The notes under the pieces: generated by a model
What the model was told of the DNA's origin: nothing
The model's database searches: none
What the model saw: the letters and a program-made list of their open reading frames with translations, nothing else
Translations under genes and position numbers: made by a program
Part shown: piece after piece, positions 1 through 7,769 of the stretch
Layout: every line of letters starts with the position of its first letter
Position numbering within the stretch: the stretch's first letter is position 1
Origin: an uncultured Eubacteriales bacterium
GTDB lineage: Bacteria > Bacillota > Clostridia > Lachnospirales > Anaerotignaceae
Direction of reading: 5' to 3'
Length of the DNA stretch: 9,689 bases
Assembly: GCA_934552695.1 (NCBI GenBank)
Contig: CAKTER010000048.1
Coordinates: forward strand, 1 to 9,689

Positions 1-1
1 G

Positions 2-1156
2 TTTTTTGGATTTGTCATCGGCATCATCCAGCCGTTTATCATTGCCTTTTGCATTGCCTACCTCATCCGGCCCCTGGTCAACTTTGTCCAGCGGCTTCTG
101 TTTAAAACCGGGCTCAGCCCCCGGGTAGACCGGGCCCTTTCCATCCTGATTAGCTATGTGGTGGTGCTGGGCGTGATTGTGTTTTTGGCCATCCGCATCC
201 TCCCCGAAACGATACAATCGCTGATGGCCTTTGTTTCCTCCATTGCCGAAGGGCTGGCCGCCATGCAAAACGGGGCGGAGCATTTGTTTGAAGCCTCCGA
301 CTTTTTGGATGGCGAACGCCTGATGCCCATTTTAAATGCCGCCGTCAACGCCATCAACAACTTTGTAGACGGCCTGCTGCCCCAAACCAGCTCGCAGCTG
401 CCCAGCCTCATCCAAAACGTAGCCATTCAAACCATTACCGTCGTCAAGGGCATTTTCAGCGGTATTTTAAGCATTTTTGTTTCGTTTTATATGCTGGCCG
501 AAAAGGAAAAAACTCAAAGCCGCCTACGTACCATCGGCTACGCCCTGTTCCCCTCGTCCAAGGTTGATGCCTTGTTTTACAACGCCGGGCGGGTGGACAA
601 AATTTTCCAGGGCTTTATCGTCGGCAAGGGGCTCGACTCCCTTATCATCGGCATCATTGCCATGGTGGGCTTTGCCGTTTTAAAAGCCCCTTATGCCTTG
701 CTCATGGCTGTGGTGGTGGGCGTCACCAACATGATTCCCTACTTCGGGCCCTTTATGGGTGCCATCCCCTGCGTTGTCATTACTTTGTTCAGCGGCCGGC
801 CCATTCAGGCCCTGTGGGTATTGATCTTTATTGTCGTTTTGCAGCAATTTGATGGTAACTATTTAGGCCCCAAGATTTTAGGCCAGTCTACCGGGCTTAG
901 CCCCCTGTGGGTTATTTTCGCCATTACGGTGGGTGGCGCCCTGTTCGGCGTGGTGGGGATGTTCATCGGCGTGCCCACCTGTGCCTCCATTAAGCTGTTT
1001 GTGGACGAGGCCATTGACCGGCGCTACAACCGGCGGCAGGCCGCAGCCGAGGCTCCGGGCCAAATGGTGCTACAGGCCGCCGAAGCCGCCGATCCCTTTT
1101 CTCCCGAGGCCGAAGAGGCTGCCGGTGAGCCCCCGGCATCCAAGGAGGACCGCTAA
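2..1156 (+). CDS. AI-2E/PerM-family membrane transporter, 5'-truncated
   Basis: Polytopic membrane protein of the AI-2E/PerM (YdiK/YtvI-like) exporter family. Members have been linked to autoinducer-2 or ion export, but the substrate cannot be told from sequence. The reading frame is open from base 2, so the true start lies outside the window; about 384 residues remain. The visible part begins inside a hydrophobic segment (FGFVIGIIQPFIIAFCIAYL), followed by a second one (SILISYVVVLGVIVFLAIRI). A large soluble, partly helical loop comes next, then several closely spaced membrane helices. The family's conserved C-terminal region is clear around residue 286 (NYLGPKILGQSTGLSPLWV) and continues through GGALFGVVGMFIGVPTCA. 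The last 45 or so residues are an Ala/Glu/Pro-rich cytoplasmic tail. The TAA stop shares its last A with the ATG of the next gene, and that gene's ribosome binding site lies inside this one, so the two are probably co-translated. The family call is firm; the function is not. Confidence 0.9.
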   Translation, partial: FFGFVIGIIQPFIIAFCIAYLIRPLVNFVQRLLFKTGLSPRVDRALSILISYVVVLGVIVFLAIRILPETIQSLMAFVSSIAEGLAAMQNGAEHLFEASDFLDGERLMPILNAAVNAINNFVDGLLPQTSSQLPSLIQNVAIQTITVVKGIFSGILSIFVSFYMLAEKEKTQSRLRTIGYALFPSSKVDALFYNAGRVDKIFQGFIVGKGLDSLIIGIIAMVGFAVLKAPYALLMAVVVGVTNMIPYFGPFMGAIPCVVITLFSGRPIQALWVLIFIVVLQQFDGNYLGPKILGQSTGLSPLWVIFAITVGGALFGVVGMFIGVPTCASIKLFVDEAIDRRYNRRQAAAEAPGQMVLQAAEAADPFSPEAEEAAGEPPASKEDR

Positions 1157-2079
1157 TGTCGTTTTTACCCCGGAACGCCCGGGCCGACCTGTTTTTGTGC
1201 GCCACGCTGGTGATTCAGCTGCTTCTCTCCTTTGCGCTGGCACTGTTCCCCCGCTTGGCGGCGGCCGGCTATTTGGGCCAAACCCTTTTGCTCTATCTGT
1301 TTTCGTATGGCGCTCCCATCCCGCTCTTTTTGCATCTGGCCCGGTGGGATGCCCGAGAGGTGTTTCCCCTGCCCTCTCTGCGGCTCAAAAACCTGCTGCT
1401 GGCTTTGGCCCTGGCACTGGCCGTACAGCCGCTGATGTCGTTTTTATCGGCCTTTGGCCTGCTGTTTACCGCCAACCGGGCCGCCGAAGTCCTAAACCAG
1501 GCCGCCATGCCCTGGGGACAGGCGGTGATCGCTCTGGCCTTGCTGCCTGCCTTATGTGAGGAGTTGGTCTACCGGGGCATTGTATTTTCGGGCTTCCGCA
1601 ACACCTCCCTTAAGACCGCCGTGCTGATGAACGCCCTGCTCTTTGGGTTAATGCACCTAAACTTACAGCAGTTTTTTTATGCCTTTGCCATGGGGCTGGT
1701 ATTTGCCCTGCTGCGCTACCGTACCGGCTCGATTTTTTACCCCTTTGTATGCCACGCCGGGATCAACACCCTGCAAATTTCGGCCTACTACCTCACACTG
1801 GCCCAGTCTGCCGGACAGGTTCCGGATGCCTCTGCCACTCCGGAAGCGGTGGGCCCGCTGCTGCTGGCATCCGCTCTGCCGGCCGTTCTTTCTCTGGCCC
1901 TGACCTTGTTTTTGCTGTATCTTGTGCGCCGGGCCAATCCCCCGGCCCCGTCCACCGGCCCCGCTTCCGAGGTGGCGCTGGACCACCACCCTCTGCCGGG
2001 TACGGCGGAGCGGGTGCTGCACCCCTCTCTGGGGGCCCTGCTTTTTGCCTTTGCCGTTTTTTCGTTTTTGCTGTCCTAG
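1156..2079 (+). CDS. CPBP-family intramembrane metalloprotease (CAAX protease/Abi-like)
   Basis: A 307-residue multi-pass membrane protein of the CPBP family (Rce1/Abi relatives), glutamate-dependent intramembrane proteases. Bacterial members act in peptide or bacteriocin maturation and self-immunity, or have unknown roles. All three family motifs are present: EExxxR at Glu135-Glu136...Arg140 (CEELVYRG), FxxxH at Phe163...His167 (FGLMH) and HxxxN at His200...Asn204 (HAGIN). The enzyme is therefore predicted to be active. At least six hydrophobic segments can be seen. A Pro-rich linker near residues 256-272 leads to a last C-terminal helix (GALLFAFAVFSFLLS). The start is the ATG at 1156, preceded by AAGGAGG at 1142-1148 with 7-nt spacing; it overlaps the upstream stop codon by one base. 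No bacteriocin or ABC exporter gene lies nearby, so an immunity role is not supported here. Confidence 0.92.
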   Translation: MSFLPRNARADLFLCATLVIQLLLSFALALFPRLAAAGYLGQTLLLYLFSYGAPIPLFLHLARWDAREVFPLPSLRLKNLLLALALALAVQPLMSFLSAFGLLFTANRAAEVLNQAAMPWGQAVIALALLPALCEELVYRGIVFSGFRNTSLKTAVLMNALLFGLMHLNLQQFFYAFAMGLVFALLRYRTGSIFYPFVCHAGINTLQISAYYLTLAQSAGQVPDASATPEAVGPLLLASALPAVLSLALTLFLLYLVRRANPPAPSTGPASEVALDHHPLPGTAERVLHPSLGALLFAFAVFSFLLS

Positions 2080-2089
2080 TCCCTTCCCC

Positions 2090-2114
2090 GCCTGCCCCTG
2101 CGGCAGGCTTTTTT
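2090..2114 (+). terminator. Rho-independent terminator after the CPBP gene
   Basis: A 7-bp perfect GC-rich stem (GCCTGCC at 2090-2096 with GGCAGGC at 2102-2108) closes a 5-nt loop and is followed by six T residues at 2109-2114. It begins 11 bases after the CPBP stop codon and should end the plus-strand transcript. Confidence 0.85.
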
Positions 2115-2134
2115 CGTTCCCCTGATTTCCCCGC

Positions 2135-2163
2135 AAAAAAGGAGCCCTCCGGCTCCTCTTTTT
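2135..2163. terminator. Bidirectional terminator between convergent genes
   Basis: A 6-bp perfect stem (GGAGCC at 2141-2146 with GGCTCC at 2151-2156) encloses a 4-nt loop. It is flanked by A6 on the left (2135-2140) and a T-rich run on the right (2157-2163). Read on the minus strand, the A6 becomes a T6 tail, so the same hairpin can end the leftward transcript leaving the SipL-like gene (stop at 2182). It also backs up the plus-strand terminator just upstream. Confidence 0.8.
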
Positions 2164-2181
2164 ATACCGCTTATAATATGT

Positions 2182-3727
2182 TTATACCGTCCGCCGCAAA
2201 ATCAAAAGCTTTTGCCCGGGATAAATCAAATCGGCGTTTTCTATGTTGTTCAGATCCGCCAATAGCGGCACGGTGGTTTGGTACCGCCGGGCGATTTCCC
2301 ACAGGGTATCCCCCTTTTGCACCACATACAGCACCAGATTGGCCGTCAACGGCTCCTGTTCCGCCCTCCCCGGCTGCATTTCCGTTAAAATACTGGCCCG
2401 GTTTTCCGAAAGCACCCGCAAATCCAGCCGCACCGTGGCCCGGCACTCGATCTCCCGGGGGCCTGCCAGCTGACACGAAAAGCCTTCTATCTCGCCCCAA
2501 ACCTCTGCCTGCATCCCCGGCTCCACTCCGGCCATTTGCACCTCCTGCCGGAAGGGCAGCCCCAGCCTCTCTACCCGCAAGGGCTCGCCGTCATTGGCCG
2601 CCATATACAGGAGCTGGAAATTGGCGCTGCCCTCTACCGTAACCCGCTCCTCCCCCGTTTCCGGTTCATCCAGCGACAGAGCGTTCCACACCCACAGCAC
2701 CCGCAAAACATCCGGGGCCCCGGCGGGAAGCTCTACGGTGTCCCGCACCAACACCCGGCTTTCCGTTTGGCCCACAAAGGCGGGCCAAACCACTTCCTCC
2801 CGGATAGGCTCCAGCGGCTCGGTCAGCGAGTAGGCGTCCTGCCAATAGGGCACCTCCCAGGTCTCCCATTGGCGCAGCACCGCCCGCAGCAGCACCTCTC
2901 CCTCCACCAGCCGTTCCTCGCCATTTTCGTCGGTTTCTGTCCGCAGGGCCACGTCCTCCAGCGTCAGCTGCACCGCCGTAGGCGCTCCGGCCTGCAAGCT
3001 CCCTTCCTCCAGCGCCCCGCCAAAGGGGAACTCCCCCTCCAGCATTTCCAGTGACGGGGTTTCTCCGGCGCCGCTGTACAGGACCTGTACCCGCAGGGTG
3101 CCCGAAAGCGAGACCCGCCCCTCCTGCGGCCGGGTCTCCCGGTCGGCAATCTGCACCTCCCAATCCAGCACCAATTTCGGGCTGGCTCTCCGCCGTCTCC
3201 AGCTGCACCTTCACCGGTATGTACTCCACCTTTTCCACGGTTTGCCGGCTGGCCGTCAGCGTTCCCGGCAGGCCCTCCAAGCCCTCACCGTCCATCATCC
3301 GCTCCACCGTTTGCTGCCCCGTTACCTCTACCCATACCGTCACCACGGCCCGTACCCCAATCTTCCGGTCGTTCAACAACCGGCATTCCAAATGGGCCAG
3401 CTCCGCCGTAACCCGGGTGGTCTCCCCGCCGGTCAAATCCTCGTCGGCCAAATAGTCCGAAAACGGCAGGCTACCGGTCAGCGCTGCCGCCAATCCTCCG
3501 CTGACCGGCCGGTACAGCAGGGTCACGTCCAAAACCCCGTCAAAGCTTACCTTTCCTGCCGCAACCCGCTCTTGATTCAGCCGAACCCGGCCCCGTTCGT
3601 GAAGCAGCGCCGCTACATCCGGCTTGTAATCCGGTACAATCACATCCCCCTCTACCAAAATTTGGGTCTCCATGCGGCGTGCCGGCGTATCCAAGCGAAG
3701 GCTTTCCCGCAGCGTATTCGGTTCCAT
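2182..3727 (-). pseudogene. SipL-like spore protein (SPOCS/DUF3794 + LysM), frameshifted
   Basis: Read with one base removed, this encodes about 514 residues resembling SipL, which in Clostridioides difficile works with SpoIVA at the forespore surface in coat assembly. Three SPOCS (DUF3794)-like units are visible: one near residues 25-110 (VPDYKPDVAALL, then GVLDVTLLYRP), one starting near 185 (SLSGTLRVQVLYSG), and one with VEGSANFQLLYMA. A C-terminal LysM domain follows (YVVQKGDTLWEIARRY ... IYPGQKLLIL). The upstream frame runs 3727 to 2666 and loses homology after Glu184; the downstream frame holds the rest (first TTG at 3174). Dropping one A of the AAA that reads at 3177-3175 joins them as QPELVLDWEVQ. 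Start ATG 3727 is chosen because AGGAGGTG sits 7 nt upstream; an ATG at 3748 lies before that site. The gene is last in the minus-strand cluster. The shift may be real or a sequence error. Confidence 0.85.
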
Positions 3728-3733
3728 AAAAAA

Positions 3734-3741
3734 CACCTCCT
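3734..3741 (-). promoter_or_regulatory. Shine-Dalgarno site that sets the SipL-like start
   Basis: AGGAGGTG reads on the minus strand at 3741-3734 and is separated from the ATG at 3727 by a run of six T residues. This is a near-consensus site at good spacing. It rules out the in-frame ATG at 3748, which lies upstream of it. Confidence 0.85.
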
Positions 3742-3867
3742 GCACCATGTATATGCAGAAGGCGTCGTTTTATTTTTATTTTGGGAAACCCCGGTTCCCG
3801 CAGCCGCTTTTCGTTCGGAAGCTCCCGGAACCCCCGTTCCTTCCCTCAACCCTTCCTCGGCCAAGCC

Positions 3868-4476
3868 CTAGCCCAGCCAGGTCAGGCTCCCAAAGGGATA
3901 CCAGCGGAACAGCACCTTGCTTTTCACCGCCGATTGGTCGATGACCCCAAAATACCGGCTGTCCATGCTGCCGGGCCGGTTGTCCCCCAGCACAAACAGG
4001 CAGCCCTCGGGCACCACCACCGACAGCTCCCCTTCCGTTTACCCATAGGCGAAGTCCTCGGTCAAAATCACGCCGTTTACCGCAACGCACCCCTGGGCAA
4101 TGGTCACCTCGTCCCCGGGCAGGCCAATAATCCGCTTAATAAAGTCCTCTTCTGTTCCCCGGGCCTCGCTGCCAAACACAATAATGTCCCCGGCCTCGTA
4201 CTGGTGGGTCAGGGCCAAAAACCGGCTCACGCTGACTCGGTCGCCATCCTGTAAGGTATTCCTCATCGAGGGCCCGCTAATCCGGGTAGGAAAGCAAAAG
4301 AAAAACAACAGCAAAAACAAGGCTCCCGCAAACAAAATGGACTCCATCCAGTCCCGGGCGTCGGATTTTTCCTTGGCCGCCGGCATATTCCCCGGCTCCC
4401 GGCCCCGGCTTCCGGTTTCTCCCGTTTCCGGCTTCCCGGCTACCGTCCTCTCTTTTTCCGTTTCTTCCTGCTTCAC
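3868..4476 (-). pseudogene. lepB: Signal peptidase I (S26 family), interrupted by in-frame TAA
   Basis: Type I signal peptidase, which removes signal peptides outside the membrane. The start is GTG 4476, with GGAGG at 4491-4487; GTG overlaps the TGA of the mutase gene as GTGA. A charged N-terminal cytoplasmic stretch of about 44 residues precedes one membrane helix (SILFAGALFLLLFFFCF). The catalytic serine is Ser70 in SGPSM and the general base is Lys114 in FIKRIIGLPGD. A TAA at 4041-4039 then ends the protein at 145 residues (TEDFAYG). Past it, the same frame continues with VPEGCLFVLGDNRPGSMDSRYFG, the conserved box near the C-terminus, and ends normally at TAG 3870-3868 after FRWYPFGSLTWLG. 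Full length would be about 202 residues, normal for the family. As written, the product lacks that box and is probably inactive. A single substitution would restore it. The usual Pro after the serine motif (SMxPT) is Asn here. Family identity is secure; whether the stop is real is open. Confidence 0.9.
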
Positions 4477-6212
4477 AGCTTTGCTTCCTCCGAAAAATCC
4501 GCTTCCATGGCTTCCAGCGCCTGCTTCAGCGCCGCCTGCTTTTCATCGGCTTCCGCTGCCGTTTTGGCGCAGGTCCCGTAATACAGCTTGACCTTGGGCT
4601 CGGTGCCCGAAGGCCGCACGCACACCCAGCTACCGTCGGCCAACGTCCAGTACAGCACGTCCGACAAGGGCAGGGCGCACGCCTCCTGCTCCCCGGTCAG
4701 CACGTTTTCAAACCGGCGCTCCTTGTAGTCCCGCACCCATTCTACCGGAACGCCTGCCACTTCTTTCGGGGCCTCGGCCCGCAACGCCGCCATCCCCCGG
4801 CGAATGGTTTCGCCTCCGGAAAGCCCCGGGCAGGCCACCGAAACCACACCCTCCCGGTAATAGCCATACTTCCGGTACAGCTCGTCTAAGGCATCGAACA
4901 GCGTCCGGCCCTCTGCCTTATAGGCTGCCGCTAACCGGCACAGCAACAGCACGGCGGCAATGCCGTCCTTGTCCCGGGCATAGGTGCCAGCCAAACACCC
5001 ATAGCTTTCCTCAAACCCAAACACAAAGGTATGGCTGCCCGTCTCCTCAAACCGGCGAATCTGCTCGCCAATGTACTTAAAGCCGGTGAGCACATCCACC
5101 ACGCCCACCCCATAGTCCCGGGCAATGGGCTCAATCATGTGGGTGGTCACAATGGTTTTGACCACAACGGCGTTTTCGGGCAAAAAGCCCACTTCCCGCC
5201 GTTTTTCCAAAACGGCCTGCGTGAGCAACGCCCCGGACATATTCCCGGTCAAAAACCCATATTCGCCCTTGCGGATGCGGGCGGCTACCCCCACCCGGTC
5301 GGCATCGGGGTCGGTAGCCAGCACAATATCGGCATCCACCTGCCGGGCCAACCGCAGGGCCAGCTCAAAGGCCTTGGGGTCCTCGGGGTTGGGATATTCC
5401 AGCGTGGGGAAATTCCCGTTGGGGATATCCTGCAAGGGGGTAACGTGTACATTTTTAAAGCCGGAGGCATCCAGCACCGCCAGCGCCGGCATCAGCCCCG
5501 TGCCGTGAAGCGGGGTGTATACCACCGTCAGCTCCGCTGCTGGTTTTTCCAAAAGCCCCGGCAGCTGGGTCAGCACCGCCTGCTGATAGGCCTCGTCCAC
5601 GGCCTGGGTCAAGCCCACCAGCAGCCCGGCCTCCATGGCCTTATTTTTCGGCATGGTCCGCACCGCCCCAAAGCCGGGGATGGCCGCCACCTCGGCCAAA
5701 ATGGCCTTGTCCCGGGGCGAAGTCACCTGCGCCCCATCGGGGCCGTACACCTTGTAGCCGTTATATCCCGGGGGGTTGTGGCTGGCCGTAATGACGATAC
5801 CGGCGGCACAGCCCAAATGCCGCACCGCAAAGCTCAGCTCCGGCGTAGGCCGCAGGTCGGGAAATAAATAGGCCGGGATACCGTTGGCCGCCAGCACCAG
5901 CCCCGCCGTTTCGGCAAACAGCCGGGAGTTGTGCCGGGAATCGTGAGCAATCACGACCCCCTGAAAGGCCGTCCCCTGCTTTTGGATGTAGTTGGCCAGC
6001 CCCTGGGTGGTTTTCCCTACCGTATACCGGTTCATCCGGTTGGTGCCCGCTCCCATCAGCCCCCGTAAGCCGCCGGTGCCAAAGGTCAGCTCGCTTTCAA
6101 ACCGGTCCTTAATCTCGTCGTCGTTTTCGGCAATGGCCGCCAGCTCGGCCCGGGTTTCCTCATCAAACAGGGGGTCGGTCAGCCAGGTCTCGTAGGCCTT
6201 CCGGTAATCCAT
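4473..6212 (-). CDS. pgcA: Phospho-sugar mutase (PgcA-like alpha-phosphoglucomutase)
   Basis: A 579-residue cytoplasmic enzyme of the alpha-D-phosphohexomutase superfamily, expected to interconvert glucose-1-phosphate and glucose-6-phosphate (possibly mannose phosphates) for UDP-sugar and cell-envelope precursor supply. All four active-site elements are intact: the phosphoserine loop TASHNPPGYNGYKVY with Ser144; the metal-binding loop DPDADR with Asp301, Asp303 and Asp305; the sugar-binding loop GFEESYG at 399-405; and the phosphate-binding loop RPSGTEPK at 533-540. Length matches PgcA-type mutases of Firmicutes. The start ATG at 6212 lies one base after the TAA of the PEGA gene, and its Shine-Dalgarno sequence GGAGGAG is formed by that gene's final Glu codons. 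Its TGA overlaps the signal peptidase GTG. Both junctions suggest translational coupling. Substrate preference between glucose and mannose phosphates is inferred from family and length only. Confidence 0.93.
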   Translation of the reverse strand: MDYRKAYETWLTDPLFDEETRAELAAIAENDDEIKDRFESELTFGTGGLRGLMGAGTNRMNRYTVGKTTQGLANYIQKQGTAFQGVVIAHDSRHNSRLFAETAGLVLAANGIPAYLFPDLRPTPELSFAVRHLGCAAGIVITASHNPPGYNGYKVYGPDGAQVTSPRDKAILAEVAAIPGFGAVRTMPKNKAMEAGLLVGLTQAVDEAYQQAVLTQLPGLLEKPAAELTVVYTPLHGTGLMPALAVLDASGFKNVHVTPLQDIPNGNFPTLEYPNPEDPKAFELALRLARQVDADIVLATDPDADRVGVAARIRKGEYGFLTGNMSGALLTQAVLEKRREVGFLPENAVVVKTIVTTHMIEPIARDYGVGVVDVLTGFKYIGEQIRRFEETGSHTFVFGFEESYGCLAGTYARDKDGIAAVLLLCRLAAAYKAEGRTLFDALDELYRKYGYYREGVVSVACPGLSGGETIRRGMAALRAEAPKEVAGVPVEWVRDYKERRFENVLTGEQEACALPLSDVLYWTLADGSWVCVRPSGTEPKVKLYYGTCAKTAAEADEKQAALKQALEAMEADFSEEAKL

Positions 6213-6213
6213 A

Positions 6214-7698
6214 TTATTCCTCCTCCAGCTCGCCGGTAATGACCTGATCCTTCAGCTCTACCGTTACCGGCGCATTCCATGTTTCATAGCCATCCAATTC
6301 CAGCCGCACCACATGGGTACCGTAGCTTACCTGCGTCATTACCGGGGTCAGCCCCACATAATGATCGTCCACATAGGCCCGGGCCCCCGATGGGTCGGAG
6401 CGCAGCACCACCGAAGCCTTTTCCTGCGGCAGCAGCGTTACGTCCAGAGTGTAGGATTCCTCGCCCAGCGTAATTTTGGTTTCGTAATCCTCATACCCGT
6501 CCTTGCTCACCTTAACGGTGTGGCTTCCGGCAGGCAACACCAGCGGGCTCTCGTTGGGGTCGGCGGCATTCCCGTCAATCCAGAGCGAAGCCCCCGGCTG
6601 GTCGATGTTAATGACCAACAGCCCGTTTTTCCCATGAAGGGCCGTTAAATCAATCTCAATCACATCGCCCTCGCCCACATACAGGTTGTCCAGCGTATAT
6701 TCCTGGATACTGCCTCCCAGCAGCCGCAGGGTGTGGCTTCCCACCGCCACCGGCACGGTATCGGTGGTGTTCAGGTCAATATCCTCCTTGTCGTCATCCA
6801 AAATCAAAATCACATCCCGGACTTGGTCGGTATGCAAAAAGTGCAGAGTGCCATGGGCCGATTCCACCACAATGGAATATACCACGCTGTCGTAGCCCCG
6901 CAAGGTCACCGTGTCCACCGTGTTGATGTCGGACAGGGGTACGGGCTTGCCGTCCCGCACGGCCAGCGTATCGGATGTATAGGTAAGCTGGCGGCCGTTT
7001 ACATCCAGCTTTCCGCCCTCCGCCACAAAGCTCTCCCCCTGGATTCCCGGCAGGTCGAACCCGGCCTCAATCCCGGCTACGGAAAGCAAATCGCCGGTAA
7101 CGGCATTGGTGGTCAGCTCCACCACATCCCCGGGGCCAAAGGCCGTCAGCGACACGGTATTTCCCCGCCGGTCAGCAATCCGGGCCGACGAGGGCACCGT
7201 AATCCGCATTTGCTGGTCCCGGCTTACGTTATAAACCTCCAAAACCGGGGCCGAGACCTCCCAAATCACAGCCTGCTCCCGGTTTGTCGCCACGGTAGAC
7301 TCCGTTGCCCCATCTTCCGTCGCCGGGGCGTCGCCGCCGGACTTTTGCCGCCAGCTATCTGCCAGCTTCGATCCCAGCCCAAAGCTGGTGGTAAACACCA
7401 CCAAAAACGAAACGATGCCTAAAATCACCGCCACCATCACCAACGACCGGAAAGAGCCTCCGCCGTTTTGGGGTACATTCCCGCCCCCACCGCCGGAGGG
7501 CCGGGAGGGACGCTTTTCCCGCCGGGAAGGCTCCTTCCTCGGGGCCCATCCCCGCCGCAGGCTGCCGAATTCTCCCGTAGGCTCGGCATCGCCGCTTTCC
7601 TCCCGGGGTTCCGTATCCCGCAGCTGCTTTTGAATGTGACTGACGTCTATGGTTTCGCCAAACGAACGATCTTCATCTTCAAAATGGTAGTTTCCCAT
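6214..7698 (-). CDS. Membrane-anchored PEGA-repeat protein
   Basis: A 494-residue predicted bitopic protein of unknown function. Residues 1-85 are charged and low in complexity, ending in a Gly-rich stretch (SGGGGGNVPQNGGGS). One membrane helix follows at about 86-107 (LVMVAVILGIVSFLVVFTT), so the remainder should face outside. Residues about 145-290 are beta-rich with no family I recognise. The C-terminus has two clear PEGA units, about 359-422 (GASLWIDG ... LPAGSHTVKVSKDGYEDY) and 428-494 (GARAYVDDHYVGLTPV ... GTHVVRLELDGYETW). A degenerate third unit precedes them at about 292-353. PEGA domains are extracytoplasmic beta modules of surface and envelope proteins. I chose ATG 7698 because GAGGGGG lies 5 nt upstream; an ATG at 7746 would add 16 residues but has no ribosome binding site. 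The gene leads a tight unit with the mutase and signal peptidase, suggesting an envelope or spore-surface role, which is inference. Confidence 0.85.
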   Translation of the reverse strand: MGNYHFEDEDRSFGETIDVSHIQKQLRDTEPREESGDAEPTGEFGSLRRGWAPRKEPSRREKRPSRPSGGGGGNVPQNGGGSFRSLVMVAVILGIVSFLVVFTTSFGLGSKLADSWRQKSGGDAPATEDGATESTVATNREQAVIWEVSAPVLEVYNVSRDQQMRITVPSSARIADRRGNTVSLTAFGPGDVVELTTNAVTGDLLSVAGIEAGFDLPGIQGESFVAEGGKLDVNGRQLTYTSDTLAVRDGKPVPLSDINTVDTVTLRGYDSVVYSIVVESAHGTLHFLHTDQVRDVILILDDDKEDIDLNTTDTVPVAVGSHTLRLLGGSIQEYTLDNLYVGEGDVIEIDLTALHGKNGLLVINIDQPGASLWIDGNAADPNESPLVLPAGSHTVKVSKDGYEDYETKITLGEESYTLDVTLLPQEKASVVLRSDPSGARAYVDDHYVGLTPVMTQVSYGTHVVRLELDGYETWNAPVTVELKDQVITGELEEE

Positions 7699-7735
7699 AA
7701 AATCCCCCTCGGGGTCGTCTTTGTGAATCCGCTCC

Positions 7736-7760
7736 GGCTCCCCCATACCGGTCGGGAGCC
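7736..7760 (-). other. Hairpin in the PEGA gene 5' leader
   Basis: GGCTCCC (7736-7742) and GGGAGCC (7754-7760) form a perfect 7-bp inverted repeat around an 11-nt loop. It directly follows a CCCCTAGGGG palindrome at 7760-7769, next to the candidate -10 box. No T run follows on either strand, so it is not a classical terminator. It would lie near the start of the leader RNA. Confidence 0.4.
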
Positions 7761-7769
7761 CCTAGGGGA

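Noticed and set aside
1156..2079. CPBP gene as part of a bacteriocin or phage-defence system
   Set aside because: There is no precursor peptide, exporter, toxin or defence gene beside it. Its neighbour is an ordinary AI-2E-family membrane protein.
1749..2642. Long plus-strand ORF crossing the end of the CPBP gene and the SipL-like region
   Set aside because: It runs out of frame through recognised coding sequence on both strands and across both terminators. Its product is Pro/Ala-rich with no family features; such open frames are expected in GC-rich DNA.
3170..3182. Programmed frameshift in the SipL-like gene
   Set aside because: The needed shift is +1, and there is no slippery heptamer, rare codon or stop at the site. 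SipL homologues are made from a single frame. An indel is simpler.
3728..3748. ATG at 3748 as the SipL-like start
   Set aside because: It lies upstream of the AGGAGGTG site at 3741-3734, which is ideally placed for the ATG at 3727.
3747..3776. CATATACA (3755-3748) as a sigma-E -10 box for the SipL-like gene
   Set aside because: No -35 match exists at 13-15 bp upstream (the area is A/T-rich but lacks the ATATT core), and the transcript would start almost on the ribosome binding site.
3728..3867. Terminator between signal peptidase and the SipL-like gene
   Set aside because: Small inverted repeats exist (for example GGAAC at 3827-3831 with GTTCC at 3836-3840), but none has a T run downstream on the minus strand. 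The A/T-rich stretch at 3770-3781 reads as A-rich on that strand.
4039..4041. Stop-codon recoding or alternative genetic code explaining the TAA in lepB
   Set aside because: Several neighbouring genes end with TAA at the expected family length, so TAA works as a normal stop here.
5031..5867. Plus-strand ORF of 278 codons opposite the mutase gene
   Set aside because: It is antisense to the fully conserved phospho-sugar mutase, and its His/Gly-rich translation is a typical shadow.
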